Part shown: in pieces, positions 9,665 to 19,143 of the stretch
Layout: each line of letters opens with the position of its first letter
How positions within the stretch are numbered: the first letter of the stretch is position 1
DNA from: Parafilimonas terrae
GTDB lineage: Bacteria > Bacteroidota > Bacteroidia > Chitinophagales > Chitinophagaceae
Direction: 5' to 3'
Length of the DNA stretch: 64,000 bases
NCBI RefSeq assembly: GCF_900115755.1
Contig: NZ_FOXQ01000008.1
Coordinates: 1-64,000 of the forward strand
Program-made: the position numbers and the translations under genes
Notes under the pieces: generated by a model
What the model was told of the DNA's origin: nothing
Seen by the model: the letters and a program-made list of their open reading frames with translations, nothing else
The model's database searches: none

Positions 9665-9672
9665 TACCTTTG
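9665..9672 (+). promoter_or_regulatory. Probable -7 box of the rpmH promoter
   Basis: TACCTTTG matches the Bacteroidetes TAnnTTTG -7 box and is identical to the one before rplK. The upstream -33 TTTG is not at the canonical 19-base distance, so only the -7 element is supported. It leaves an about 80-base leader before rpmH. Confidence 0.5.
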
Positions 9673-9755
9673 CCGTCCTTTCACAAGGAGCAGTATGGTG
9701 ACTGTTACCTGGTTTTATTGAAAATAATTGTTTTATACAATAAAAATTTTTACTG

Positions 9756-9911
9756 ATGAAAAGAACGTTTCAGCCACACAATCGCCGCAGGAAAAGCGTA
9801 CACGGTTTTCGCAAACGCATGCAAACTGCAAACGGACGTAAAGTTTTGGCAAGCCGCAGAACCAAAGGCCGCCACAAGCTTACCGTTTCTGATGAAAGGA
9901 AATTAAAATAA
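9756..9911 (+). CDS. rpmH: 50S ribosomal protein L34
   Basis: The 51-residue product starts [19 protein letters not shown] and is the very basic L34 protein of the large subunit; the motif FQPHNRRR and GFRKRM are diagnostic. It is too short for many gene-finding cut-offs. Unlike the classical rpmH-rnpA order, no rnpA follows; the gene stands alone between recO and pgl with a candidate promoter upstream and a strong terminator 25 bases downstream. Confidence 0.97.
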   Translation: MKRTFQPHNRRRKSVHGFRKRMQTANGRKVLASRRTKGRHKLTVSDERKLK

Positions 9912-9935
9912 GTTTATACAACTATACTGATGTTT

Positions 9936-9963
9936 AAGGCTGGCTTTGCGCCGGCCTTTTTTA
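9936..9963 (+). terminator. Rho-independent terminator of rpmH
   Basis: A 9-base-pair stem (9936-9944 with 9950-9958, one G-U pair) with a five-base loop is followed by a T run at 9957-9963. Confidence 0.85.
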
Positions 9964-10023
9964 TTTTGCATATAATCAGGCCATCAAACATTTGTATTTA
10001 TCTTCGGCATAAACTATTAAATA

Positions 10024-10752
10024 ATGGAACTGCACGTTTGTAAAGATTATGATGATTTGTGCGAACACCTTGCCAACTGGATGGTAGATTGCATTTGCAA
10101 AACGCTGGCAACCAAAGAACGCTTTTCAATTGCTTTTACAGGCGGCAACACGGCTAAAAGACTTTATGCGCTTTTGGCAGGTGATGCTTATAAAAATAAA
10201 ATCGACTGGAGCCGCGCCAATATTTTTATAGGCGATGAGCGTTTTGTTCCCTACAGCGATGAACGCAGCAATGCAAGAATGATACGTGAAACTTTATTAA
10301 ATCACGTGGCGGTTAATGAAGCGCATATACATTTTATGCAAACAGAAAATATGAGTGCCGAAACTTCGGCTGCTGAATATGAAGAGGTGTTGCAACATTA
10401 TTTTAATAAAGGTACAAACGAACCAACATTTGATGTTGTTTTATTAGGCATGGGCGATGATGCACATACGCTTTCATTATTTCCCGGCCATACAGATGCT
10501 ATCAATGAAAAAAATAAATGGTGCACTTATTTGTGGCTTGAACAGCAGGATATGTACCGTATAACCATAACAGCGCCCATAACAAATGCTGCAAAATACT
10601 TGGCATTTATTGTAAGCGGCAGCGGTAAAGCCGTGGCTTTAAATAATGTAATGCATAAACCATACGATCCCGAAAAATATCCTTCTCAAATAATAAAACC
10701 GGTGCACGGCGAATTAAACTGGTTTGTAGATGAAGCAGCCATGAATGGCTAA
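10024..10752 (+). CDS. pgl: 6-phosphogluconolactonase
   Basis: The 242-residue protein belongs to the DevB/SOL family, which hydrolyses 6-phosphogluconolactone in the oxidative pentose phosphate pathway. Family marks are FTGGNTAKRLY near residue 40, the GDERFVPYSDERSN motif (about 76-89) and GMGDDAHTLSLFPGH (about 140-155). Length is normal. No zwf or gnd gene is visible in the window. The next gene starts 81 bases downstream. Confidence 0.93.
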   Translation: MELHVCKDYDDLCEHLANWMVDCICKTLATKERFSIAFTGGNTAKRLYALLAGDAYKNKIDWSRANIFIGDERFVPYSDERSNARMIRETLLNHVAVNEAHIHFMQTENMSAETSAAEYEEVLQHYFNKGTNEPTFDVVLLGMGDDAHTLSLFPGHTDAINEKNKWCTYLWLEQQDMYRITITAPITNAAKYLAFIVSGSGKAVALNNVMHKPYDPEKYPSQIIKPVHGELNWFVDEAAMNG

Positions 10753-10833
10753 AACCGCAGGTTTCCCATTTTCGTAAAGCCGTTTTCCAAATTCGTAAAC
10801 AACAGCAAAGAGGGGCAAGTACTTTTGCGCCCC

Positions 10834-12093
10834 ATGAGACTGAGTATAGCAGCTTCCGCGATTTTCATTTTACTTTTTTCCTTAACATCAAAGGCTCAAT
10901 TCAGAACCAGTGCGCAAAATCTTGTACTAACGAATGAAGATTCCCTCAATAATGGAATGGGTAAAAACAAAACTGTTATCTCTGGCTATGGCGATGCATT
11001 TTATCAAAGAAATTTTTATCAGCAACAATCTACTGTTTCTTTAGAAAGAATTGTATTGTTTGTCGGCCATCGTTTCAGCGATAAAATTTCCCTTTTTACA
11101 GAAATGGAATTAGAGCATGCCGTTGTGGCCGGCAGTAATAGCGATGAAAGCAACAGCTCTGTTGGCGGCGACATATCTATGGAGCAGGCCTACCTGAAAT
11201 TCAATTTCAATTCGCGAAATTATTTGGTGGCAGGCTTGTTTCTGCCAAGGATTGGTATATTAAATGAAAACCATTTACCAGTAAATTTTAATGGCGTTGA
11301 AAGGCCGCTGGTTGAGCAATTGATTATTCCTGCCACATGGCGTGAGATTGGCGTGGCATTTTACGGCACACTCAATAATATTCCGCTTACTTATGACATC
11401 GGTATAATGAATGGTTTGAACAGCGCAAATTTTCAGCATGGTTCGGGTTTCAGGGATGGACGTGGCCTTGGCAGCAATGCCTTTGCCAATAACCTTGGTT
11501 TAACGGCTGCTGTGCAATACAATATTTCAGATTTTAAATTCCAGGTTTCAGGTTATATGGGTGGAACAGTTGGCTTAAGCAAACGTGGCGCTGATAGCCT
11601 TGACCTGGATAATGGCGCCTTTGGCACGCCGCTCTATCTTGGCGAAGCAGATGTGCAGTATTCAAAAAATGGTTTCAGTGGGAAAATTTTAGGCGCTTAC
11701 GTTGCCTATCCCGATGCTGATAAAGTGAATACGGCTTATGCAAAAAACGTTGCCAGCGGCATGTATGGAGCTTATGCAGAAGCAGGTTATGACTGGTTAT
11801 ACAACAAACAAAAAACAGCGCAGTTTATAACATTCGTTCGCGGCGAAATATTCGATCTCAATTCAAACCTGCCTGCTCCGCCAAAAGCAATTTACGATGG
11901 CACAGAAAAGCAAACGCAAATTATTGCTGGCTTTAGTTATTTACCCATTCCAAATGTGGTTATAAAGGCTGATGTGCGCCTGCAGCATACAGGGCCTCAA
12001 AACCCGGCGCTGGTCATTAACCCGCCGCCAAACGCTTTGCCGTATAGCCGCAGTAACCAGTTCTTAAATGTTGGGATAGGGTATTCTTTTTAA
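10834..12093 (+). CDS. Outer-membrane porin-like protein
   Basis: The product (about 419 aa) has a signal peptide (MRLSIAASAIFILLFSLTSKA, then QF) and a long beta-barrel pattern ending in the aromatic terminus GIGYSF, typical of outer-membrane proteins of the phosphate-selective porin O/P type. I chose ATG 10834 over an in-frame TTG three codons upstream. It is the first gene of a plus-strand set with the Rieske, imelysin and di-heme genes, so it may act as the outer-membrane route for the metal or ligand handled by them. A TACTTTTG box at 10820-10827 would give an almost leaderless transcript, so I do not assign it as promoter. Confidence 0.8.
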   Translation: MRLSIAASAIFILLFSLTSKAQFRTSAQNLVLTNEDSLNNGMGKNKTVISGYGDAFYQRNFYQQQSTVSLERIVLFVGHRFSDKISLFTEMELEHAVVAGSNSDESNSSVGGDISMEQAYLKFNFNSRNYLVAGLFLPRIGILNENHLPVNFNGVERPLVEQLIIPATWREIGVAFYGTLNNIPLTYDIGIMNGLNSANFQHGSGFRDGRGLGSNAFANNLGLTAAVQYNISDFKFQVSGYMGGTVGLSKRGADSLDLDNGAFGTPLYLGEADVQYSKNGFSGKILGAYVAYPDADKVNTAYAKNVASGMYGAYAEAGYDWLYNKQKTAQFITFVRGEIFDLNSNLPAPPKAIYDGTEKQTQIIAGFSYLPIPNVVIKADVRLQHTGPQNPALVINPPPNALPYSRSNQFLNVGIGYSF

Positions 12094-12183
12094 TCAGAAC
12101 AAAGATTTGGGTTGATTAAAGATGAAAAGAAAACATTTATATCCTTAACTCAGATAATCTTTTAAAATCCTGGTTCATACATT

Positions 12184-12621
12184 ATGCAACGCAGAAAATT
12201 TTTATCATCATCCTGTAAAATATGCCTGTTAGGCGCAGCAGGCTATTCCTGGCTTCAACTGGAAAGTTGTTCGCCTGTTGCACCGGTATATAAAACCGCT
12301 GTTACAAATGGCTTTCTTAATATACCATTGAATCTATTTGATAAAACTGCATTGCAGATCGTTCGCCCTAATGGCTGGTATTACGATGTGGCAGTTCAAA
12401 AAAATCCTGATAATTCTTATACAGCATTATTATTACAATGCACACACCAGGATAACCAGTTAACGCCAACGAACAACGGCTATCATTGCAGCTTGCATGG
12501 CAGCGATTTTGATAAGCAGGGAAATGTGAGAAAAGGCCCGGCAGAGCAGCCATTACAACATTTTAATACAACGATTTCTAATAACACTTTAAACATTCAC
12601 ATAAACAATTTCAAACCATGA
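12184..12621 (+). CDS. Rieske [2Fe-2S] protein, exported
   Basis: The 145-residue protein carries a single Rieske domain: CTH at residues 86-88 and CSLH at 102-105 give the two Cys and two His ligands of the cluster. The N-terminus has a twin-arginine-like RRKF followed by a hydrophobic stretch, and a cysteine at 29 (LESC) could be lipidated, so Tat export with lipid anchoring is possible. There is no oxygenase catalytic domain, so it is an electron-transfer protein. Its position between a porin and imelysin/di-heme genes suggests it passes electrons for periplasmic metal redox chemistry; that is inference. Confidence 0.85.
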   Translation: MQRRKFLSSSCKICLLGAAGYSWLQLESCSPVAPVYKTAVTNGFLNIPLNLFDKTALQIVRPNGWYYDVAVQKNPDNSYTALLLQCTHQDNQLTPTNNGYHCSLHGSDFDKQGNVRKGPAEQPLQHFNTTISNNTLNIHINNFKP

Positions 12622-12698
12622 AATGAGCCATGAGAATACGTTATGCCAACTGAAATGGTTACTGGCGGATTACGTGTGGCAATAAAAAAATAAAAAAT

Positions 12699-13784
12699 AT
12701 GCGTATGAAAAACAAGTTAGCGGTCATCGCTTTTGCAGTGCTGGTTTTTGCAGGTTGCAGTAAAGATGATAACGATACAACACCAACTGATAACCTTGCT
12801 GAAACAGAAGCTGCAGTGGCCGGCAATTTCGGAACAAATGTAGCGCTGGCTACGTATGCAGACCTCGCTGCTTCAGCCACTACTTTAAATACAGCAGTAA
12901 ATGCTTTTGTTGCAGATAAGAGCGATGCTAACCTTGCCGCCTCCAAGCAGGCATGGTTAAACCTGCGTGCTATTTGGGAAACATCAGAAGGTTTTTTATT
13001 TGGCCCGGTTGAAGACAATGAGTATGATCCTAAAATGGATACATGGCCAACTGATTATTCAGAAATGAATACATTATTGGCAGATGAAAGCAATGCGCTT
13101 GAACTTGCAGATATTCAAAAACTCGATTATTCTTTACGCGGTTTTCACCCTATTGAATATATGCTTTGGGGCGAAAAAAGCAATAAAACCGCTGCTGAAT
13201 TTACTGACAGGGAAATTAAATACCTTATAAGCCTTTCTGCAGATGTGGAAGAGCTTTGTAATGAATTACACACAGACTGGACAAGCGGTTACACCGATAA
13301 AGTAACTTCTGCCGGTAACGGAAGTTCAGTATTCTCCACTTACTATGAATTCTTTACTGCACTAAATGACGGAATGATTGGCATTTGCAATGAAGTTGGG
13401 CATTCTGATGAAGATGAGGGTAAAATTTTTGTGCCATTTATCCAAAGTGATTCAAATAAAGTTGAATCTCCTTATTCTGAAAATTCAATGGTGGATTTCA
13501 AAAATAATATCCAGGGCGCTTACAATGTATATCTCGGAAAATATAAAGCACAGGGAACAGGCTTAACAAATATTGTATCATCCATGAATAAAAACCTGGA
13601 TAACCAGATAAGGCAAAAGTTTGATAACGCCATCAATGCATTCAGTACAGTTAATGGTCCTTTTGAATTAGCCATTTTTGAACAAAGGGTACAGTTGCAG
13701 GGTTTAATGGACGCTATTGGCGAAGTAAGGGACATCCTCGAAGAAGAATTACAGCCGTTCCTGCTGGCAAACATTAAAAATTAA
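12699..13784 (+). CDS. Imelysin family lipoprotein (iron-regulated, M75-like)
   Basis: The 361-residue protein has a lipoprotein signal with lipobox VFAGC near residue 21 and a helical imelysin domain. The conserved GxHxxE motif is seen as GFHPIE (residues 148-153). Imelysins (IrpA, ICMP, EfeO relatives) bind iron or heme in the periplasm or on the surface; although placed in peptidase family M75, proteolysis is doubtful. It is followed 17 bases later by the DUF1111 di-heme gene, a pairing known from proteobacterial iron-uptake operons. Confidence 0.9.
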   Translation: MRMKNKLAVIAFAVLVFAGCSKDDNDTTPTDNLAETEAAVAGNFGTNVALATYADLAASATTLNTAVNAFVADKSDANLAASKQAWLNLRAIWETSEGFLFGPVEDNEYDPKMDTWPTDYSEMNTLLADESNALELADIQKLDYSLRGFHPIEYMLWGEKSNKTAAEFTDREIKYLISLSADVEELCNELHTDWTSGYTDKVTSAGNGSSVFSTYYEFFTALNDGMIGICNEVGHSDEDEGKIFVPFIQSDSNKVESPYSENSMVDFKNNIQGAYNVYLGKYKAQGTGLTNIVSSMNKNLDNQIRQKFDNAINAFSTVNGPFELAIFEQRVQLQGLMDAIGEVRDILEEELQPFLLANIKN

Positions 13785-13801
13785 TAAGTACAGAGATTAT
13801 A

Positions 13802-15172
13802 ATGAAGTATTTGAAGACTTTGCTGCTGATGACAGGTATTGTATCTGCCTTTGTTATGTGCAACAGGGCAGATACATTTCCTGCTTCAGGTTATGATGAC
13901 AGGTTAAGCGGTGGTGCAGCAACAGTATTCGATGTTTCATCACAGGCTTTTACACATGAAATTGACGGCTTAAACAGAAGAGACCTTATCGTGCATGGAT
14001 TAGGTGATCAAAACTTTGAACAGACCTTCGTTGCCGACTCAACTGTATTCGGTGGCAAAGGCCCCATCTTCAATAATGTTTCCTGTATTTCCTGCCACCA
14101 TAATGATGGCAAAGGAACACCCACAGCAGGCTTTCAGAATTCATCGCTGTTATTCAGGATAAGCATTCCCGGCCTGGATGAACATGGAGCGCCGTTAAGT
14201 GCTCCAGGTTATGGTTTCCAGGTGCAGGATAAAGCATTGCTTGGCGTGCAGCCTGAGGCACATATTGATATTACTTATAAAGACAGCATAATTAATTATG
14301 CAGATGGAAGCTTTGTAACATTACGCGTGCCGACATACACATTGCAAAATCCATATTATCCTTTACCTGCTGTTTATTATTTATCACCAAGATTAGCGCC
14401 GCCCGTTTTTGGCGCCGGTTTACTGGAAAATATCCCTGAAAGCACCATTTTATCTTTTGCTGATGAAAGCGATAAAGATGGCGACGGCATAAGCGGGAAA
14501 CCTAATTACATTTTTGATACTGCCGTAAATAAAAAGCAGTTGGGACGATTTGGGTTAAAAGCCAATACCAGCACAATAGAGCGACAGGTTGCCCTTGCCT
14601 ATCAGCAGGATATGGGCGTAACCAGTTATTTACTCCCCGACGAAAGCAGTAAGGGGCAATCTCAATACACACAAACAAGAACCAAAATAGAATTGCCCGA
14701 CAGTATATTGAATGCTGTTACATTTTATATTAAAACTTTAGCAGTACCGGCCCGCCGCGATGTGAATGACAGCAGTAATGTGCAGGGCGCAAAATTGTTT
14801 GCGCAGATCAGTTGCGCCAAATGCCACATACCAACAGTGCAAACGGGGATTGATTTTGCTGTATCGCAATTATCCAACCAGCGCATTCATCCTTATACTG
14901 ATTTATTGCTGCATGATATGGGGCCTGGCTTAGCCGATGGCCGCCCTGATTTTGATGCCAGCGGTAGCGAATGGCGCACCATGCCTTTATGGGGAATTGG
15001 CCTTTTTCCCAAAACAAACGGAACACCTTATTACATGCATGATGGCCGTGCCCGCAGCATTGAAGAAGCTATTTTATGGCATGGTGGTGAAGCCGAAAAA
15101 GCTAAAGAACAGTTTATGAATTTGTCATCTGCTGAAAGGGCTAAGCTGATTAAGTTTTTGAATAGTTTGTAA
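13802..15172 (+). CDS. DUF1111 di-heme oxidoreductase (c-type)
   Basis: The 456-residue protein has an N-terminal export signal (cysteine at residue 20 could be a lipobox) and two c-type heme motifs, CISCH (95-99) and CAKCH (338-342), in a MauG/di-heme peroxidase-like arrangement. DUF1111 proteins are annotated as thiol oxidoreductases, but their genes travel with imelysin genes and a role in iron or copper redox during uptake is likely. The pair LWGIG and HDGRA near the C-terminus is typical. It is the last gene of the set; a hairpin at 15319-15343 follows. Confidence 0.9.
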   Translation: MKYLKTLLLMTGIVSAFVMCNRADTFPASGYDDRLSGGAATVFDVSSQAFTHEIDGLNRRDLIVHGLGDQNFEQTFVADSTVFGGKGPIFNNVSCISCHHNDGKGTPTAGFQNSSLLFRISIPGLDEHGAPLSAPGYGFQVQDKALLGVQPEAHIDITYKDSIINYADGSFVTLRVPTYTLQNPYYPLPAVYYLSPRLAPPVFGAGLLENIPESTILSFADESDKDGDGISGKPNYIFDTAVNKKQLGRFGLKANTSTIERQVALAYQQDMGVTSYLLPDESSKGQSQYTQTRTKIELPDSILNAVTFYIKTLAVPARRDVNDSSNVQGAKLFAQISCAKCHIPTVQTGIDFAVSQLSNQRIHPYTDLLLHDMGPGLADGRPDFDASGSEWRTMPLWGIGLFPKTNGTPYYMHDGRARSIEEAILWHGGEAEKAKEQFMNLSSAERAKLIKFLNSL

Positions 15173-15502
15173 GAGAAAAGGTCCAGGTGAGAGCATGCAA
15201 GGCTTCGTTCAATGGCGCTTTCATTTGCTGTAGTTCGTACGCATAGAATGTTTAGTTTTTGGCTGTTCGTTTTCTTTGTCAACTTGCGGCACAATTTTCT
15301 TTCGTCAAAGTCAAGAAAAAAGCATAGAAACTTTCTATGCTTTCAATTGAACTTATTAATTATTGCACTTCTTTTTTCCTGAATTAGATGAAATTCCAAA
15401 TGCAGGTGGCGCTTAAAAGTGCCCGGTACCCTAATCTGCTTTATGATATAACTTTTAGATGAGGCAGTATATTAATTTTACACAAATACCTTATAATATC
15501 TC
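15173..15502. other. Convergent spacer without a gene
   Basis: The 330-base spacer between the di-heme gene and acs contains no convincing coding frame. It holds one strong hairpin (15319-15343). The remaining sequence looks like extragenic repeat material of the kind also seen near 18000. Confidence 0.6.
15319..15343. terminator. Bidirectional hairpin between convergent genes
   Basis: Two 12-base arms (AAAGCATAGAAA and TTTCTATGCTTT) flank a single C, so the RNA would form a long stem with a tiny loop on either strand. A-rich sequence precedes it and T-rich sequence follows, suitable for terminating both the di-heme gene and acs. Confidence 0.6.
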
Positions 15503-17437
15503 CTACACCTTCCCGTTCTTAATCTCTTCCACAATATTCGGGTCGAGCAATGAAGTGGTATCGCCTATATTTTTGGTTTCACCTTCGGCTATCTTGCGCA
15601 AAATGCGGCGCATAATTTTTCCGCTGCGTGTTTTAGGCAACCCGCTTACAAACTGTATTTTATCAGGCTTGGCAATAGGGCCAATGATGCGGCTAACAGT
15701 CATGGTAATGTCGCGTTTGGTAAGCTCAGCATCGTGGGTGCCGGTATAAATTACATAAGCATAAATACCCTGGCCTTTTATATCGTGCGGGTATCCTACA
15801 ACCGCGCTTTCAACAACGCCGCTGTGCATGTTAATAGCATTCTCTACTTCAGCAGTGCCAATGCGGTGACCGCTTACATTCAATACATCATCCACACGGC
15901 CAGTAATGCGATAGTTGCCATCTTTATCTTTTAAAACACCGTCGCCGGTGAAATACAGGCCAGGATAAGTAGCAAAATAATTGGTGCGGCAACGTTCATG
16001 ATCGCCATAGGTGGTGCGTATAATGGAAGGCCATGGAAACTTAATACATAAGTTGCCTTTATATAAGCCTTCTTCATCAGGCTCTGTAACTTCCTGGCCA
16101 CTCTCATCCACCAGCAGCGGCTGCACACCAGGCAGCGGAAGCGTTGCCCAGCTTGGCTTTGATGGCGTTACGCCTGCCAGGTTCGAGATCAATATGCCCG
16201 CTGTTTCTGTTTGCCACCAGGTATCAACAATGGGCGATTTTTTCTTGCCGATATTTTCATCATACCAATGCCAGGCTTCTTCATTAATGGGTTCACCAAC
16301 AGTGCCCAGAATCTGCAATGAAGAAAGGTCTTTATCTTTTAAAGGCGCTTCGCCAAAGCCCATTAAACTGCGTATGGCTGTGGGCGCTGTGTACAGAATG
16401 TTTACTTTGTATTTGTCAACAATATTCCAGAACCTCCCGGCATCGGGCCAGGTAGGAATGCCTTCAAACATTAATGATGTTGCACCGGCAGCCAGCGGGC
16501 CGTAAACAATATAGCTGTGGCCGGTTATCCAGCCAATATCTGCCGTGCAAAAATGCACTTGCGGAAACTGGTACTGAAATACATTTACAAAACTGTATGC
16601 GGTAAATATCATGTAACCCGCGCAGCTGTGCACCACGCCTTTGGGTTTTCCGGTGGAACCGGATGTATATAAAATAAACAACGGGTCTTCCGCATCCATT
16701 TCTTCCGCATCAAACTTAACAACGCCATTTTTTTCCACCTGTTCTTCGGCATACAGCATTTCATCTTCCCACCATATATCGCGGCCTTTTATCATAGATA
16801 CGGGTGTTCTCGTTCTTGTAAAAACAATTACCCTTTTTACGGTTTTATTGCCTACCAATGCATCATCAATCACATCTTTCAACGGAATAACTTTTTCGCC
16901 GCGATAAGCGCCATCGCAGGTAATAATATATTCGGCCTTTGCATCTTCCAAACGGTCTGCAATACTTTGTGCGCTAAAGCCGCCGAATATTACAGAATGA
17001 ATAGCGCCTATTCTTGCACAACCCAAAACAGCATAAGCCAGTTCGGGTACCATGCCCATATAAATACAGACACGGTCTCCTTTTTTAACGCCATTGTTTT
17101 TTAGCATTTGCGCCACCTGGCAAACGCGTTTATGCAGGCGGTTGTACGTAACCACTCTTGTTCTTTCCTCAGGATTATTTGGTTCCCATATAATAGCGGG
17201 CAGGTCGCCCTTTTCTGCCAAATGGCGGTCAATGCAATTCTCTGTAATGTTTAGTTTAGCACCCTTAAACCATTCCACTTTAGGTTCGGTAAAATTCCAT
17301 TCGAGCACTTTATCCCATTTCTTTTTCCATAAAAAACTTTCGGCTACTTCACTCCAGAATTTTTCGGGGTTTTCAACACTTTGCTTGTAACGTAACTGGT
17401 ATTCTTCCAACGATGTGATCTGAAACGGATATGGCAT
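15503..17437 (-). CDS. acs: Acetyl-CoA synthetase
   Basis: The 644-residue enzyme makes acetyl-CoA from acetate, ATP and CoA through acetyl-AMP. The AMP-binding P-loop YTSGSTGKPKGV is at 257-268; the WWQTET substrate-binding motif and the C-terminal TRSGKIMRR lysine segment (the usual regulatory acetylation site) are present. Length is normal. On the minus strand a TTTG box and TAAATTTA lie about 30-60 bases upstream of the start and may form its promoter. Confidence 0.97.
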   Translation of the reverse strand: MPYPFQITSLEEYQLRYKQSVENPEKFWSEVAESFLWKKKWDKVLEWNFTEPKVEWFKGAKLNITENCIDRHLAEKGDLPAIIWEPNNPEERTRVVTYNRLHKRVCQVAQMLKNNGVKKGDRVCIYMGMVPELAYAVLGCARIGAIHSVIFGGFSAQSIADRLEDAKAEYIITCDGAYRGEKVIPLKDVIDDALVGNKTVKRVIVFTRTRTPVSMIKGRDIWWEDEMLYAEEQVEKNGVVKFDAEEMDAEDPLFILYTSGSTGKPKGVVHSCAGYMIFTAYSFVNVFQYQFPQVHFCTADIGWITGHSYIVYGPLAAGATSLMFEGIPTWPDAGRFWNIVDKYKVNILYTAPTAIRSLMGFGEAPLKDKDLSSLQILGTVGEPINEEAWHWYDENIGKKKSPIVDTWWQTETAGILISNLAGVTPSKPSWATLPLPGVQPLLVDESGQEVTEPDEEGLYKGNLCIKFPWPSIIRTTYGDHERCRTNYFATYPGLYFTGDGVLKDKDGNYRITGRVDDVLNVSGHRIGTAEVENAINMHSGVVESAVVGYPHDIKGQGIYAYVIYTGTHDAELTKRDITMTVSRIIGPIAKPDKIQFVSGLPKTRSGKIMRRILRKIAEGETKNIGDTTSLLDPNIVEEIKNGKV

Positions 17438-17583
17438 GAGCTATATATTTATTGTGAGGCGTAAATTTATTAAACATCTTTACATAGCAAAGAATAAAAT
17501 GTTTTTATTAACGGAGTGGTAAGCCTCTGCTTTATTACAGCGGCTATCTTTGTGAATGCTGACAGGGTTCGTGAATCGTCAAT

Positions 17584-17807
17584 CGTCAGACGTGAATGTA
17601 AGCTCGTTGAAAATTTATAGTTGTTATGGCCTTGCAGGCAGCTTGATTTATTTGGTGACCAGCAATTGATACATTGTGGCATCGTTCCTTGCGTCGCAAC
17701 ACTTGTACCGTTGAACAGATGGCAGCTTGTCTGAGCCCTGATTTGTGGGATTAATGGATTTACAGGATTGATTTTCGTGAAAAGTGAATCGTCAAACGTG
17801 AATGTAA
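17584..17807. repeat. Pair of CGTCAAACGTGAATGTAA-type repeats
   Basis: Copies at 17584-17601 and 17790-17807 differ at one base. Related copies occur at 19010-19023 and 19050-19063 at the 3' end of gldA. Each of the first two is preceded by GTGAATCGTC-type sequence, so the repeated unit is longer than the core. Confidence 0.7.
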
Positions 17808-18003
17808 CAGCTATAAACAATTAAGCTCTTGAACATACTCACGCTGATTGAACCTAAGCATCAAGGCTAAACTGCTGAAAAGTCATCAGCACAAAAGTTT
17901 AATCGGGGCGTGGAAAAAAATGTGCTGAAACCGACGAAGGAGGTTCGCAAAGACAAATAAAAAACCAATATGCACTTTGCAATATCATTTTTTCTTGATT
18001 TTC

Positions 18004-18043
18004 TTTGGTTACTTTCTTTTATCAAGAAAAGAAAGTGACCAAA
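18004..18043. repeat. Long extragenic hairpin
   Basis: Arms 18004-18020 and 18027-18043 are complementary over 17 bases with one G-T pair and a six-base loop (ATCAAG). The arms are A/T-rich with a central GGTTACTTTC block. It lies about 65 bases upstream of gldA and could be a terminator for readthrough or a dispersed repeat. Confidence 0.7.
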
Positions 18044-18110
18044 TATAAAATAGAAACAATCTTATCATCCCCTTGGAATTAAAAATAGAAGAAGGTTCAA
18101 TAATAAAAGC

Positions 18111-19061
18111 ATGTCAATTGAAGTAAAAAATCTTTTAAAACAATACGGTGAGCAAAAAGCCGTAAACAATGTTTCTTTCTCTGTTGGTAAAGGAGAAATT
18201 GTTGGCTTTCTTGGCCCTAATGGCGCGGGCAAAAGTACCACCATGAAAATGATAACCGGTTATTTACAACCCGATGATGGCAATATAAAAGTGTGTGGCG
18301 CAGATGTAAGTAAGGATGTGATGAATGCCAAGAAAAAAATTGGTTACCTGCCGGAATCTAATCCTTTGTATTACGATATGTATGTAAAGGAATATTTGCA
18401 GTTTATTGCGGGCGTGCATGAGATTCAACATGCAAAAGAAAAAATTCAAAACGTTATTGAATTGACAGGCCTGTCAATTGAAAGCAAAAAGAGAACAGGG
18501 CAGCTTTCAAAAGGGTATAAGCAACGTGTTGGCCTTGCCGCGGCGTTATTACATGATCCTGAAGTTTTAATTCTGGATGAACCAACCAGCGGTTTGGACC
18601 CTAATCAAATAATAGAAATACGCAACGTTATTAAAGAACAGGGGCGAAATAAAACGGTATTATTTTCTTCGCATATTTTACAGGAAGTACAGGCCATCTG
18701 CGATCGGGTTATCATCATCAACAAAGGCCAGCTTGTTGCCGACAGCAGTGTGGAAGCGCTTAAGCAAAATGTGCAGTCAAATAGTATTGCAGTAAGTTTT
18801 TCAACGAAGATCAATAAAGCGCAGCTTGAAAGTTTACCCGGCGCCAAACAGGTTGTTGCAGTAAATGATCAAAGCTTTAAAATATCCACCAGCGATACCA
18901 ATGAGCTGCGCAGGCAACTGCTTGAATTCGCTGTTGCTGAACAGTTGGATATAACTTCCTTACAAACAGAAGGCAATAACCTGGAAGATATATTCAGGAG
19001 TTTGACTACATCAAACGTGAATCCCCGCCTGACCGGCTCAGTCGGGCAGGGTCAAGCGTGA
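18111..19061 (+). CDS. gldA: Gliding-associated ABC transporter ATPase GldA
   Basis: The 316-residue ATPase has Walker A GPNGAGKST (35-43), an LSKGYKQRVGLA signature (about 128-139) and Walker B LILDEPTSGLDP shortly after. It matches GldA, the ATPase that works with GldF and GldG in gliding bacteria; the partner genes are not next to it here. The last about 16 residues (after the FRSLTT segment) are encoded by a repeat-like sequence, and the TGA stop lies inside a repeat copy at 19050-19063, so the native C-terminus has probably been replaced or extended by repeat insertion. General ABC ATPases of similar type cannot be fully excluded. Confidence 0.85.
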   Translation: MSIEVKNLLKQYGEQKAVNNVSFSVGKGEIVGFLGPNGAGKSTTMKMITGYLQPDDGNIKVCGADVSKDVMNAKKKIGYLPESNPLYYDMYVKEYLQFIAGVHEIQHAKEKIQNVIELTGLSIESKKRTGQLSKGYKQRVGLAAALLHDPEVLILDEPTSGLDPNQIIEIRNVIKEQGRNKTVLFSSHILQEVQAICDRVIIINKGQLVADSSVEALKQNVQSNSIAVSFSTKINKAQLESLPGAKQVVAVNDQSFKISTSDTNELRRQLLEFAVAEQLDITSLQTEGNNLEDIFRSLTTSNVNPRLTGSVGQGQA

Positions 19062-19143
19062 ATGTGAGATGGCCTGGATCAAAAAGTGCCTGCCAGGTTT
19101 ATTGAGCTAATGAACCAATCAACTATTCAACTAACTACATACT

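Larger units (their letters stand above)
17438..18110. other. Repeat-rich spacer upstream of gldA
   Basis: This 673-base spacer shows no convincing gene; a minus-strand frame across 17470-17820 has no recognisable domain and spans repeats. It contains two copies of a GTCAAACGTGAATGTAA-type repeat (17584-17601 and 17790-17807) and a 17-base-pair hairpin (18004-18043). Confidence 0.6.

Noticed and set aside
10820-10827. TACTTTTG -7-like box before the porin gene
   Set aside because: It would start transcription almost at the start codon and has no TTTG box 19 bases upstream.
17470-17820. Minus-strand open frame of 116 codons
   Set aside because: It runs through extragenic repeats, has no recognisable domain and no signal peptide.
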